Shown: positions 9,084-18,060 of the stretch, in pieces
How positions within the stretch are numbered: position 1 is the stretch's first letter
Layout: the number at the start of each line of letters is the position of its first letter
Translations under genes and position numbers: made by a program
The notes under the pieces: generated by a model
What the model saw: only the letters and a program-made list of their open reading frames with translations
Told to the model about the DNA's origin: nothing
Databases searched by the model: none
DNA from: Lysobacter enzymogenes
Lineage (GTDB): Bacteria; Pseudomonadota; Gammaproteobacteria; Xanthomonadales; Xanthomonadaceae
Length of the DNA stretch: 64,000 bases
Direction: 5' to 3'
Assembly (NCBI RefSeq): GCF_023617245.1
Contig: NZ_CP067396.1
Span: forward strand, 3,038,001 to 3,102,000

Positions 9084-9818
9084 ATGCCCGTCACGCAATC
9101 TTTGCCGCGTTTGATTTGCTTGCCTTACGCAGGCGGCAGCTGGCATGCGTTCGCGCCATGGCAAGCGGCATTGCAAGGCCAACTCGAAGTGGTCGCGCCG
9201 GAATTGCCGGGGCGCGGACATCGCATCGCCGAGGTCCCATTCAGTCGATTGACTGCGCTGGTGGACTGGTTGCTCGACGAGCTCGACGCTCAGTTGGCTG
9301 ATGATTTCTCGCTATGGGGTCATAGCATGGGCGCGTTGCTGGCGTATGAAACCGCGCGCACGCTCGAACGCCGCGGGCGTCGCGGGCCGCGTCATCTGTT
9401 CGTCACCGGCGCGCTGCCGCCGCGCTATCCGCGCCACGCCGAGCGCTATCACCTGCTCGACGACGACGGCCTGATCGCCAAGCTCGCGGCGATGGGCGGG
9501 ACGCCCGAAGAAGTGCTGCGCGACCGCGATCTGATGCAGATCGTGTTGCCGTTCGTGCGCGCGGATTTCGCCGTCTGCGAGACCTATGCCTGGGATTGCC
9601 GCGAGCCCGCGGTGCGCGCGCCGATCACCGCCATCGGCGGCGACCGCGATCCCGACATCGCGATCGACAAGCTGCAGGGATGGAACGATTGCAGCCGCGC
9701 CGGCGCGCGCGTGTCGAGCCTGCCCGGCGGCCACTTCTTCCTGCGCGATCACGTCGCCGCCCTGGCCGATGTGTTCACCCGGACTCTGGCGCGGCCGGCG
9801 TTGCGCGAACCAGCGTAG
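9084..9818 (+). CDS. type II thioesterase of the siderophore cluster
   Basis: A 244-residue alpha/beta hydrolase of the GrsT/TEII family, which clears misprimed carrier domains in NRPS systems. The family opening (LICLPYAGGS) is present. The nucleophile is Ser81 in GHSMG, a likely Asp lies in GGDRDPD near residue 186, and the catalytic His is 217 in GGHFF. The ATG at 9084 has GGAG eight bases upstream at 9072-9075. It is transcribed divergently from the NRPS operon across a shared Fur-type palindrome. Its last 44 bases overlap the 3' end of the convergent PepSY gene, so the two transcripts are antisense there. Confidence 0.92.
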   Translation: MPVTQSLPRLICLPYAGGSWHAFAPWQAALQGQLEVVAPELPGRGHRIAEVPFSRLTALVDWLLDELDAQLADDFSLWGHSMGALLAYETARTLERRGRRGPRHLFVTGALPPRYPRHAERYHLLDDDGLIAKLAAMGGTPEEVLRDRDLMQIVLPFVRADFAVCETYAWDCREPAVRAPITAIGGDRDPDIAIDKLQGWNDCSRAGARVSSLPGGHFFLRDHVAALADVFTRTLARPALREPA

Positions 9819-11364
9819 CGGCGCGGATCGGGTCGCGGCGCAGCCAGCGCACGGTGGCGATGCAGGCCGCGGCCAAGGCCAGGCACAGCAGCTCGATCGT
9901 GGTCGCCGCCCAATCGCCGGCGGCGAGCGCGGCCAGCCACGCGCGGCCGAACATCGCCCAGTCCAGCAGCGGCAGCAGCAGGAACAGCGCGCCGGCGATG
10001 CGCAACAGCAGGCTCAGGTCGCGCCGCGGCCGCGCGCTGAGCACGCCCAGCGCGCACGCGGCCAATAGCGGCACGGCGAACGCGCCGATCACCCAGTCCA
10101 TGCGCGCCGGTACGGCCACCGGCAGCGTCCGCGCCGCCAACAGCGCCGTCGCCAGCGCCAACATGCCGCCGCCGCAGGCGCCCACGCTCAGGCCCGCGAT
10201 CCAGCGCAAGCCGCGCGGACGGGCGCGCTGGCTCAGGCGCTTCTCCAGCCACAACAGGTTGCCGGTGGCGATCAGCACGCAGGTCGCGATCGCCAGCAGG
10301 AAGTACAACAGGCGCAGGCCGATGCCGCCGAAATCGCCGTAATGCAAGCGGTGCAGGACTTCGTTGCCGTGCGCCAGCGCGTTGATCCCGCGCGGCGGCA
10401 GCATGCGCAGCGGTTCGCCGCTGTCCAGGCGATAGCTGGCCTGCCCCACCTGGGCCAGCGATCCGTGGCCATGACCGTGCACGGTCAGCCAGGCGTTGCG
10501 GTCGCCGTAATGCAGGATCGAGACCCGCACCGGCTCCATGTCCAGGCGCTGCGAGGCGTCGCGGATCAATCCATCGACGCTCAGCGACGGCGTCGGCGCA
10601 TGCGCGATTTCCAGCGGCAGCGGCGGCGCGAACAGCAGCTCGCGCAAGGGTTGATCGTCGCCGTGCAGGCGGCCGAACACCATCAACAGGTTCAACAGCA
10701 GGGTCAGGCTGAACACCGTGCCGGTGAAGGCCATCAGCAAGTGGAACGGCAGCGCCAGCACGCCCAGGCTGTTGTGCAGGTCCAGCCAGCGCAGGCGCGG
10801 CTTGCCCCAGCGCGGCGAGAACAGCGCCGACAGGCTCAGTTTCGGCCAGTGCAGCACCAGTCCGGTCAGCAGGCCGAGGAACATCAGCAGCGAAGCCACG
10901 CCGACCAGGTAGTGGCCACCGGGCAGATAGAGTTCCTTGTGGAATTCCTCGAAGAACTCGCCCAGGCCGGTGGCCTCCGGATCGGGCAGCTGCGCGCCGG
11001 TGACCGGATGGAACGCGGTGGCGCGGTAGAAGTCGCCGGCGTCGTCGTACAGAAAGACCTGGTAGTAGGCGCTCATGCGCCCCGGCAACAGCACTTCGAT
11101 GTGCGGATCGGCGACTTCGCGCGGCACCCGGGTCGCGGCGAGCACGCTGTCGAGGCTTGCGACCGCGCGGTTGTGGCTGCCCAGGTAGTCCGGCGCCTTC
11201 TCCCACAGATCGACCTCGCGCTTGAACATGGTCATGGCCCCGGTCAGGAACACCAGGAACAGCACCCACGAAGCGATCAGGCCCAGCCAGCTGTGCGAGG
11301 CCAGCAGGCCCGCCGTGCCGCCGCGCGAACCGGGCTTGGCGGCTTGAGCGGGCTTAGCGGACAT
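9775..11364 (-). CDS. PepSY-associated membrane protein (probable ferrisiderophore reductase)
   Basis: A 529-residue inner-membrane protein of the PepSY_TM (PiuB/FpvG-like) family. The first membrane helix starts near residue 25 (GLIASWVLFLVFLTGAMTMF), a periplasmic loop follows, two helices lie around residues 155-230, a further periplasmic part carries His-rich HGHGHG, and about five helices lie at the C-terminus. Relatives beside siderophore receptors are implicated in reducing ferric siderophore in the periplasm. Histidines within helices (LHNSLGVLALPFHLL, HRLHYGDFGGIG) fit heme or metal binding. The small membrane-protein gene upstream overlaps its start, and the ferric-siderophore receptor lies upstream of both on the same strand. 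The family is confident; the reductase role is inferred from homologues and location. Confidence 0.85.
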   Translation of the reverse strand: MSAKPAQAAKPGSRGGTAGLLASHSWLGLIASWVLFLVFLTGAMTMFKREVDLWEKAPDYLGSHNRAVASLDSVLAATRVPREVADPHIEVLLPGRMSAYYQVFLYDDAGDFYRATAFHPVTGAQLPDPEATGLGEFFEEFHKELYLPGGHYLVGVASLLMFLGLLTGLVLHWPKLSLSALFSPRWGKPRLRWLDLHNSLGVLALPFHLLMAFTGTVFSLTLLLNLLMVFGRLHGDDQPLRELLFAPPLPLEIAHAPTPSLSVDGLIRDASQRLDMEPVRVSILHYGDRNAWLTVHGHGHGSLAQVGQASYRLDSGEPLRMLPPRGINALAHGNEVLHRLHYGDFGGIGLRLLYFLLAIATCVLIATGNLLWLEKRLSQRARPRGLRWIAGLSVGACGGGMLALATALLAARTLPVAVPARMDWVIGAFAVPLLAACALGVLSARPRRDLSLLLRIAGALFLLLPLLDWAMFGRAWLAALAAGDWAATTIELLCLALAAACIATVRWLRRDPIRAATLVRATPAAPESG

Positions 11365-11560
11365 AAGCGAACGCGTTCAACAGCAGCGACGGCAACGCCA
11401 GCGCGGCCAGGCCCAGCCAGGCGCGGAGCAGGCTCGACGCCGCGTAGCAGAAGTACGCCAGTGCGACCCACAGCGGAAACGAGGCCAGCAGCAGGATCAG
11501 CGCCAGCGCCGCCAGCGACAGGCCGGGCAGCCACATCAGGTTGAGCATCAGCGTCGCCAT
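11354..11560 (-). CDS. small membrane protein, possibly DUF3649-like iron-uptake protein
   Basis: A 68-residue, very hydrophobic protein with two predicted membrane helices, starting MATLMLNLMWLPGLSL. I chose the ATG at 11560 because GGAG lies eight bases upstream; a longer frame to 11641 has no clear ribosome site and would begin at the hairpin. Its 3' end overlaps the PepSY gene by 11 bp, indicating co-translation. Small proteins of this kind often sit beside PepSY reductases in iron operons (DUF3649/DUF3325). I am unsure of the exact family. Confidence 0.6.
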   Translation of the reverse strand: MATLMLNLMWLPGLSLAALALILLLASFPLWVALAYFCYAASSLLRAWLGLAALALPSLLLNAFAYVR

Positions 11561-11640
11561 CGTCGCCGCTCCGCCCAGGCCCGCAGCCGCGCTACGTCCC
11601 CACACGGTTCGCGCGCCCCCGTCGCGGACAAGACAGCGCA

Positions 11641-11661
11641 AGGCCCGGCGAAGCCGGGCCT
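11641..11661 (-). terminator. hairpin after the siderophore receptor gene
   Basis: A perfect 9-bp stem with a 3-nt loop (AGGCCCGGC-gaa-GCCGGGCCT) lies 55 bp past the receptor stop and about 80 bp before the small membrane-protein gene. It has no U-tract, so it may only partly terminate or may protect the receptor mRNA end. Confidence 0.55.
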
Positions 11662-11715
11662 GGGCTGGCGGCGCTGCGCGCGGCGGGCGTCATGGCGGCT
11701 TACGCGATGGCCCGA

Positions 11716-13944
11716 TCAGAACCGATAGGCGACCGAGAACAGGGCCGTGCGCGGATCGCCGATGCGCACGCTGGGAGCGAAACGGTCGCCGTCGGAGGCG
11801 TAGTACCAGCGCTTGTCGGCGAGGTTCTTCACCGTCAGCTGGAAGCGCAGGTTGGCGTTGTCGCCGACCGGCAGGTAGTACCACACGCCCGCGTCGAACA
11901 AGGTATAGGACGGCATCGACCAGGTGTTGTCGTCGTCGCCGTAGCGCTTGGACACGTAGTTGACGCCGGCGCCGAAGCCGAGCCCGCGCCAGGCGCCGTC
12001 GCGCAACTCGTAGCTGCCCCACAGGTTGCCGCTGCGCGGTGCGACGTTGGCGTTGGTCTTGCCGATCAGCGCCGGATCCGGATCGCGGGTGATCTCGTAA
12101 TCGAAATCGGCGTAGCTGGCGATCAGGTTGAAGCCTTCGGTGATGCGCAAGGTGGCGTCGAACTCGATGCCGCGCGAGCGCGCCTCGCCGATGAAGCGGT
12201 ACTGGTCCAGGCTGCCGGTCGCATCGGGGTTGAACGCCGGGATGTTGGTCTTGCGCAGGTCGAACCAGCTCAGGGTGAACTGCAGGCGGTCGGCGAACAG
12301 GTTGCCCTTGAGGCCGGCCTCCCACTGCTTGCCGGTCTGCGGCAGCGAGCGCGGATCGTAGTTGAAGAACGGATGTACGGTGAACGAGGTCGCGCGGCTG
12401 GCGTACACGGCTAGGCCCGGGGCGAACTCGTAGGACGCGCCGAGCTGGTAGGAGTTGTCGCTCCATTCGCGATCGGCCACGGCGGCGGCGCCGACCGGCT
12501 GGCCTTCGTCGTAGTTCTGGTTGCGGCTGGCCACTTCGTACCAGTCGCGGCGCAGGCCGGCGGTCAGCAGCAGCTTCTCGTTGGGCTGCAGGATGTTCTG
12601 CACGTACACGCCGCGGAAATCCAGGTCGGTCCTGGCGCTGCGGCTGAGCGCGGCCGAGCCGGGCGAGAGGTTGCCGTACACCGGCGCGAACACGTTGAAC
12701 AGCGGCCGCCCGGCGAACACGTTGGCGGTCTCGTTGTCGCCGTTGAGCTGGCCAGCGTCGGTGTCGGTGTAGCCGCCGTCGACGCCGGCGATCACCGTGT
12801 ACTTCATCCCGGCCGGCTCGAAGCGGCCGGTCAGGCGGGCGTTGTACTGGCCCGAGTCGACGTCGTAGGGCTTGTTGCCGCCGACGTTGCGGATCAGGGT
12901 GCCGGCCGGCACGGCGATCCCGCGCACCACGGTGTCTTCGGCGTAGAAGTCGTAGGCGCGCACCTGCAGGTCGTGCGATTCGGTCTTCTGGTAGGTGTAG
13001 CCGACCACCGCGTCCCAGTGTTCGTTGAAGCGGTGCTGGTACTGCGCATCGACCGAGTGGCCGGTCGACCAGGAGTTCTCCCACGACTCGCCGAAGCTGC
13101 GCGAGCGCGGCGTCTCGACGATGCGGCGCTCGCCGTCGGCGTAGCGGCCGACGATGGCGCCGCGGTCGATCGGCAGGGTTTCGTCGTAGTAGTGATAGCT
13201 GACGGTGAGTTCGTCGCGCTCGCTCGGGCGCCAGGTCAGGCTCGGCGAAATCACCGTGCGCTCGACCTGCTTGCCGTCGCGGAAGGTGTCGGAGTCCTCG
13301 TAGGAGGCGGACAGGCGATACAGCAGTCGGCCATCGCCGTCGAGCGCGCCGGTGAAGTCGCCGAGCAGATGGCGCTTGCCGTATTCGTCGACGGTCGCTT
13401 CCAGATAGCGACGCGGCTGCGCCTGCGGCTTCTTGGTGACGATGTTGACCACCCCGCCCGGCTCGATCGCGCCGAACAGCAGCGAAGCCGGCCCCTTGAC
13501 GACTTCGATGCTCTCGATGTCGGTGGTCGGATTGCGCTGGTTGGCGGCGAGCCGGCGACCGTCGCGGTAGACGTTGTCGCGGCGGAACCCGCGCAGGAAG
13601 AAATCGTCGTTGGTGCCGCCGAAGCCGTCGCCGCGGCTGACGCCGCTGACGTTCTTGAGCGCTTCGTCGAGCTGGGTGACTTTCTGGTCGAGCAGGATCT
13701 GCTCGGGCAGCACCACGACCGAGCGCGGGGTGTTGAACAAGGGCGCGTCCACGCCCAATGCGCTGGCGGAGGCATCGTTGTGGTAGCGGGCCGGCTCGGT
13801 GCCCACGGCCTGGACCGTGTCGAGCGTGGTCGGCTGGTCGGCCTCGACGGCCGCCGCGGCGTCGGCGGGCGCTTCGGATGCCAGTGCGGCGGGCGAGGTC
13901 AGCGCGGCGATGCACAACGCCAAGGTTCGTTTGCGCAAGGTCAT
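11716..13944 (-). CDS. TonB-dependent ferric-siderophore receptor
   Basis: A 742-residue outer-membrane receptor of the TonB-siderophore type (TIGR01783-like). A signal peptide (TLALCIAALTSPAALA) is followed by the TonB-box region, a plug (TPRSVVVLPEQILLDQ, GFRRDNVYRDGRR, VVKGPASLLFGAIEPGGVVN) and a beta-barrel ending in the family-typical aromatic FSVAYRF. There is no N-terminal STN domain, so it should transport without sigma signalling. I chose the ATG at 13944 because the signal peptide begins there; two Met codons lie further upstream at 13977-13980. A Fur-like site lies about 46-64 bp upstream. It probably imports the siderophore made by the adjacent NRPS operon. Confidence 0.93.
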   Translation of the reverse strand: MTLRKRTLALCIAALTSPAALASEAPADAAAAVEADQPTTLDTVQAVGTEPARYHNDASASALGVDAPLFNTPRSVVVLPEQILLDQKVTQLDEALKNVSGVSRGDGFGGTNDDFFLRGFRRDNVYRDGRRLAANQRNPTTDIESIEVVKGPASLLFGAIEPGGVVNIVTKKPQAQPRRYLEATVDEYGKRHLLGDFTGALDGDGRLLYRLSASYEDSDTFRDGKQVERTVISPSLTWRPSERDELTVSYHYYDETLPIDRGAIVGRYADGERRIVETPRSRSFGESWENSWSTGHSVDAQYQHRFNEHWDAVVGYTYQKTESHDLQVRAYDFYAEDTVVRGIAVPAGTLIRNVGGNKPYDVDSGQYNARLTGRFEPAGMKYTVIAGVDGGYTDTDAGQLNGDNETANVFAGRPLFNVFAPVYGNLSPGSAALSRSARTDLDFRGVYVQNILQPNEKLLLTAGLRRDWYEVASRNQNYDEGQPVGAAAVADREWSDNSYQLGASYEFAPGLAVYASRATSFTVHPFFNYDPRSLPQTGKQWEAGLKGNLFADRLQFTLSWFDLRKTNIPAFNPDATGSLDQYRFIGEARSRGIEFDATLRITEGFNLIASYADFDYEITRDPDPALIGKTNANVAPRSGNLWGSYELRDGAWRGLGFGAGVNYVSKRYGDDDNTWSMPSYTLFDAGVWYYLPVGDNANLRFQLTVKNLADKRWYYASDGDRFAPSVRIGDPRTALFSVAYRF

Positions 13945-13989
13945 CCGCGAGCCTGAAAGCCGATCTGGGGCGCGCATCATACAAATAAA

Positions 13990-14008
13990 TGGGAATGGTT
14001 ATCAATTG
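13990..14008. promoter_or_regulatory. candidate Fur box before the siderophore receptor
   Basis: AT-rich TGGGAATGGTTATCAATTG in a GC-rich background matches roughly 10 of 17 positions of the Fur consensus by eye. It sits between the TetR gene and the receptor gene on the receptor's promoter side. Confidence 0.5.
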
Positions 14009-14103
14009 CGAGCCGGTCGGTCGCACGGCCCGCAAGCGACGCCCGTTCCGCCTGGCGCCACGGTTTCCCTGATCGCTTTGAAGCGGCGCGTACGCCGGCG
14101 GAT

Positions 14104-14724
14104 TCAAGCCGGCCGCAACCGCTCCAGCGAGGCCTGGGCGATGCTCCAGAACAGGCGCGCATCGCCGAGTGCGCGCGCGGTCAGCATCGCGCCGTGGACG
14201 GCGGCCATGAACGTCATCGCCTCGGCCTGCGCGCTCGCGGCCAGGCGCACGCGCCCGCTGTCCGCGCCTTGCGCCAGGGTCTGCTCCAGCCACGCGGACA
14301 GGTCTTCGAAATGGCCGCGCACTTCGCTCGCGACCTCGGCCGGGACCGACGGCAGTTCCGCCGCCAGCAACGCGCACAGGCAGATCGGCGGATTCGCGCT
14401 TTCGATGCAGGCCGCCCACCACCGGCAGTACTCGCCGAGCCGCTCGAACGGATCGGCGACGCGCTCGCTCAAGGCCTGCAGGCCGCGGCGGCCGGACTCG
14501 CGGTGGCGCGCCACCGTCGCCTTGACCAAATCGACCTTGTTCGGGAAGTGGTGGTGGATGCTGGCCTTCCTGACCTGCACCTGCTCGGCGATGTCGGCAT
14601 AACTGAAGCTGTCGTAGCCGCCCAGGGCCAGCAGTTCGCTGGTGCGCTGGAGGATCTCCTCGGCCTTCGGCGAAGGCGGGGCCTGCGGATCCGAGGCGGT
14701 GCGTTTGGACGCGGTCGGTTTCAT
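14104..14724 (-). CDS. TetR/AcrR-family regulator
   Basis: A 206-residue repressor-type protein. The N-terminal helix-turn-helix is typical (YADIAEQVQVRKASIHHHFP, residues ~40-62), and the C-terminal half is an all-helical ligand domain with a C-x-C pair in NPPICLCALLAAE. Its ATG overlaps the stop of the membrane-protein gene ahead of it (ATGA), so both are one operon. A perfect operator-like palindrome lies 37 bp upstream of that operon, so autoregulation is likely. The inducer is unknown. Location beside the siderophore receptor could be accidental, because the receptor has its own candidate Fur site. Confidence 0.88.
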   Translation of the reverse strand: MKPTASKRTASDPQAPPSPKAEEILQRTSELLALGGYDSFSYADIAEQVQVRKASIHHHFPNKVDLVKATVARHRESGRRGLQALSERVADPFERLGEYCRWWAACIESANPPICLCALLAAELPSVPAEVASEVRGHFEDLSAWLEQTLAQGADSGRVRLAASAQAEAMTFMAAVHGAMLTARALGDARLFWSIAQASLERLRPA

Positions 14725-15233
14725 CGAGAGCCTGTGGTCGAGGCGGCGGATTGCGCCGCCGCGGCATTGCGCTTGTACACCGCGCGCAGTTGCAGCGGCA
14801 CGCCGACGAGCAAGGCCAGGAACAAGGCGCCCTGCACGCCGAGCAGCAGCGGATCGGTCATCTGCTTGACCAGCGGGTTGCCGGCCGGCAGCCGGCGCAG
14901 GGTTTCGCTGACGGTGGGCACCATCAGCAGGAACACGCTCAGGCTCAGCGCCACGGTCTCGACATAGCCGGCCAGGCGCCGGCCCGCCGACAGCGCCGCG
15001 GCGCCGTAACCGATCAACAGCGTCGCCAGGGTAACCGTTGCGACGATCGCGCTGACCGGTTGCTTGGCGATCGGATAGACCGTCAGCACGCCGAGCACCA
15101 TGAAGCCGAAGTAGGCGCGGCCGGCGCGGGTCTGCGGCGCGATCCGGCCGTACCTGGCGAGCATGTAGGCGGCGAGCGGGATCGCGGGCAGGCTGCCGAG
15201 CGTGTGCAGCCAACCGATCGGGGAAATGCTCAT
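14721..15233 (-). CDS. four- or five-helix membrane protein of unknown function
   Basis: A 170-residue integral membrane protein with hydrophobic segments at about residues 8-25, 43-60, 65-85, 90-110 and 130-150, ending in a short basic tail. I do not recognise the family. It is the first gene of a two-gene operon with the TetR regulator, overlapping it by 4 bp, and the operator lies immediately upstream. It is therefore the likely regulated output of that TetR protein. The start ATG at 15233 is preceded by GGAG. Transporter, resistance or DoxX/DUF-type roles are all possible. Confidence 0.7.
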   Translation of the reverse strand: MSISPIGWLHTLGSLPAIPLAAYMLARYGRIAPQTRAGRAYFGFMVLGVLTVYPIAKQPVSAIVATVTLATLLIGYGAAALSAGRRLAGYVETVALSLSVFLLMVPTVSETLRRLPAGNPLVKQMTDPLLLGVQGALFLALLVGVPLQLRAVYKRNAAAAQSAASTTGSR

Positions 15234-15269
15234 GGAGGAGTCGCGGCAGTGGGGGGTGAAATAAATCTA

Positions 15270-15285
15270 CCTACCAGTTGGTAGG
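15270..15285. promoter_or_regulatory. TetR-type operator, perfect 16-bp palindrome
   Basis: CCTACCAGTTGGTAGG has perfect 7-bp arms around a 2-bp centre, the size and symmetry typical of TetR-family operators. It lies 37 bp before the membrane-protein/TetR operon, beside AT-rich bases that could form the promoter. It most likely mediates autorepression by the linked TetR protein. Confidence 0.75.
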
Positions 15286-15367
15286 CAGTCAAGCGCGGAC
15301 CTTCGCCGCGATGGCGCGCCCTGCCCGACGGCCGCCGCAGGCCGTCGCCAGCCGCCAGCCGCCAAAC

Positions 15368-15400
15368 GTATTGGCGCTGTATTCGCGCTGTATTTGCGCC
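15368..15400. repeat. three tandem 11-bp repeats upstream of the heme receptor
   Basis: GTATTGGCGCT, GTATTCGCGCT and GTATTTGCGCC follow each other without gaps. One helical turn per unit is the spacing expected for a protein binding cooperatively on one DNA face. They lie about 137 bp before the receptor ATG. Confidence 0.6.
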
Positions 15401-15536
15401 GTACGCCCTGCCGCCTTGCTCCGTATTGTCTGTATTCATCTTTCTGACTAAGATGCGCGCAGCCAGCGGAACGCCTTACAGCCAGCGATGACGCGTCCTA
15501 GCGACGCCGGACATCACTAACGAGCTGGAGGCTCAC

Positions 15537-17765
15537 ATGACCACTTCTGCGCTGGCCGCAGCGATTTCGCTCGCCCTGTGCCTGGGCATCGCCGGCAACG
15601 CGTCGGCCGACGAATGCCGCACCGCGATAGACCGCACCCGCCTTGCTTGCGCCAACGACGCCGACCCGCAAGCGTGCGCGCGGCGCGCCCTGCCCTCGCC
15701 GTGCGGCGAGGAATACGAGCGGCTCAACGCCGCCACCGACGAACTGCACCGGATCACCGTGGTCGGCACGCGCTTCGGCATCGACGTGCTCAAGTACCCC
15801 GGCTCGGCCAGCGTGCTGACCGAGCAGGACCTCGACGACTATCCCGACATCATCCAGGCGCTGAAGAAGGTGCCGGGCATCGACACCGGCAACGACGGCG
15901 GCCGCGCGATCGGCCAGCACTTCAGCATCCGCGGCTTCGGCCACGGCTCCGAGAGCCGGGTCATCCTGATGCAGGACGGCGTGCGCCGCTCGGCCAACCT
16001 GTTCGCCAACCAGGTGTCCGGCTTCGGCATGGACAGCGACCTGCTCAAGCAGGTCGACGTGGTGCGCGGTTCCTCGGGCATCAGCTACGGCGGCGGCGCC
16101 ATCGGCGGCGTGATCGGCAGCACCACCAAGGACGCCGCCGATTTCCTCGCCCCGGGTCGCGACTACGGCGTCGCGCTGAACTACCGTTTCGACTCCAACG
16201 ACCAGCGCCAGGCCTATGCGGCCTTCGCCGCCGCGCCGCAGGACCGGCCGTTCGAGGCCTTGGCCTTCGTCAAGCGCGGCAAGAAAGGCGACCTGACCCA
16301 GGCCGGCGAGCTGGTCGACGCCACCGGCCGCCACGACAACGTGGTCGACAACGAAGAGGACATCGACACCGCCTTCGTCAAGCTCGGCTGGAACTTCGGC
16401 GAAGGCCACAAGCTCAGCCTCAGCCATTTCGACTACGCCATCGACGCCAAGACCGGCTGGAACAGCCTCTACCACGCCACCTTCGGCGCGGCCAACGGCG
16501 CGGTGCTGGGCGAGCGTTCGCAGCGCGACACGGTGCTGCGCTACACCCTGGCGCCGGCCGGCAGCCGCTGGCTCGACCTGACCGCCACCGCCTACAAGAC
16601 CCGCGGCTACTACGAGCGCGGCTACGAGCGCGGCGTCGATCTGTACTACAAGAACCTCGACGAACGCTGGGGCGTCAGCGCGCAGAACCTGATGCGCTTC
16701 GCCACCGGTCCGGTCGAACACCGCCTGCTGTTCGGCCTGGACTACGAACACCGCGAGGAAGACGGCATCTACATCCTCGACGGCGTGCGCACCGGCTTCA
16801 ACTCGATGCCCAACACCTACCGCGATTTCGGCGCCTTCGTGCAGCACGAGTCGCGTTGGCTCGACGGCCGCCTGGCGCTGCAGTTGGGCGGGCGTTACGA
16901 CCGTTTCGACCGGCGCGTCCAGGGCGTGGCCGAAACCTACGACAACAGCCGCTTCTCGCCGCGCCTGGGCCTGAGCTACGAAGTCGCCGGCGGTTTCGTC
17001 CTGCTGGCCAACTACTCCGAGGCCTTCCGCGCGCCGACGCCGCACGAGACCTCGTCCGACGGCCCGCTCAACATCCATTACTGGTACCGGCCCAATCCGC
17101 GGCTGAAATCGGAAACTTCGAAGGAATACGAAGCCGGGTTCTCGTGGAGCCGCAACGCCCTGCTGGCCGCGGACGACCGCGTCGCGGCCAAGGCGATGTA
17201 CTTCAACGGCACCATCAGCGACATGATCCAGCTGGTGGTGGACTACGGTTCGGTGTCGCCGGCGAAGTCCGAGTACGTGCGCTACGAGAACGTCGGCGAA
17301 GTCGACCGCGAGGGCGTCGAAGTCGAGCTGTCGTACGACCGGCCGCGCTGGGGCGGCTATTTCAGCTACGAATCGCTGGACATGAAGGACGCCGCCAGCG
17401 GCCGCAAGACTCCGTCGGCGTTCGCCGACCGCGCCCGGCTGGGGCTGCGCTGGCGGCCGTTCGACGACGACTTCAGCGTCTCGGCCGACGTCAGCCACTG
17501 GTTCGAACCCGACCAGAACCCCAAGACCCTGGTGTCGGCCGGCACCACGTACTGGTATGTGCGCGACGCCTACACCCAGACCAACCTGCAGCTGCGCTGG
17601 CGGCCCAGCGTGTCCGGGGTGTCGTTCTTCGACGGCAGCACCCAGTTCCTCGCCGGCATCAACAATGTCTTCGACCAGAAGCGCTTGAATGCCTCGGGCG
17701 TGGAGACCAGCTCGCGGACCGGCTTGGGGCGGAACCTCTACTTCAGCATCAGCAAGCAGTTCTGA
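15537..17765 (+). CDS. TonB-dependent heme/hemoglobin-type receptor
   Basis: A 742-residue outer-membrane receptor. A signal peptide ends near residue 24 (NASA), then a Cys-containing segment precedes the plug (SVLTEQDLDDYPDIIQALKK, DVVRGSSGISYGGGAIGG) and a barrel ending YFSISKQF. Two motifs diagnostic of heme receptors are visible: FRAPTPHE and NPRLKSET (the FRAP and NPNL motifs). The ATG has a GGAG Shine-Dalgarno sequence eight bases upstream. A strong hairpin follows the stop. The heme oxygenase and TonB genes downstream support heme-iron acquisition. The receptor class is firm; heme versus hemoprotein preference is unknown. Confidence 0.9.
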   Translation: MTTSALAAAISLALCLGIAGNASADECRTAIDRTRLACANDADPQACARRALPSPCGEEYERLNAATDELHRITVVGTRFGIDVLKYPGSASVLTEQDLDDYPDIIQALKKVPGIDTGNDGGRAIGQHFSIRGFGHGSESRVILMQDGVRRSANLFANQVSGFGMDSDLLKQVDVVRGSSGISYGGGAIGGVIGSTTKDAADFLAPGRDYGVALNYRFDSNDQRQAYAAFAAAPQDRPFEALAFVKRGKKGDLTQAGELVDATGRHDNVVDNEEDIDTAFVKLGWNFGEGHKLSLSHFDYAIDAKTGWNSLYHATFGAANGAVLGERSQRDTVLRYTLAPAGSRWLDLTATAYKTRGYYERGYERGVDLYYKNLDERWGVSAQNLMRFATGPVEHRLLFGLDYEHREEDGIYILDGVRTGFNSMPNTYRDFGAFVQHESRWLDGRLALQLGGRYDRFDRRVQGVAETYDNSRFSPRLGLSYEVAGGFVLLANYSEAFRAPTPHETSSDGPLNIHYWYRPNPRLKSETSKEYEAGFSWSRNALLAADDRVAAKAMYFNGTISDMIQLVVDYGSVSPAKSEYVRYENVGEVDREGVEVELSYDRPRWGGYFSYESLDMKDAASGRKTPSAFADRARLGLRWRPFDDDFSVSADVSHWFEPDQNPKTLVSAGTTYWYVRDAYTQTNLQLRWRPSVSGVSFFDGSTQFLAGINNVFDQKRLNASGVETSSRTGLGRNLYFSISKQF

Positions 17766-17773
17766 TCGTCGCG

Positions 17774-17802
17774 CGGGGCCGCGCGGCGCACGCGCGGCCC
17801 CG
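17774..17802 (+). terminator. strong hairpin terminator after the heme receptor
   Basis: A perfect 12-bp GC stem (CGGGGCCGCGCG / CGCGCGGCCCCG) with a 5-nt loop begins 9 bp after the stop codon. There is no long U-tract, as is common for this GC class. Confidence 0.75.
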
Positions 17803-18060
17803 TCCTGCCGGCAAAGCGACGAGACAAGACAGCGGCGCAAGCGGCGACGAAACTTGCGGTTCGTCACGCATCGCTTTTAAGATTCGCGCACTACGCTTGC
17901 TGCGTAGCTCCGCTCATCGCACACGTGCCCGCGACCTTTCCGGTCCCCACGGCAGACGGCGCTCTTCGAACTGTGCCGCCGTCATGCGCTTCCAATCCTT
18001 TGCCCACCGCGCTGCCGCGCACCCGTGCCGTCGCGCGCCGAACCCGCCGGTGCTCGGGTG

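Larger units (their letters stand above)
15234..15536. other. divergent intergenic region
   Basis: This 303-bp gap separates the leftward TetR operon from the rightward heme receptor. It holds the TetR-type operator near its left end and a three-unit 11-bp repeat in its centre. I see no open frame with a ribosome site and no convincing Fur box. Confidence 0.6.

Noticed and set aside
15368..15400. CRISPR-like or longer repeat array
   Set aside because: Units are 11 bp, contiguous and only three in number, with no spacers.
17803..18060. Fur box before the ECF sigma factor
   Set aside because: Scanning this gap by eye gave no convincing AT-rich inverted repeat of the Fur type; only a weak CTACGC/GCGTAG hairpin is present.
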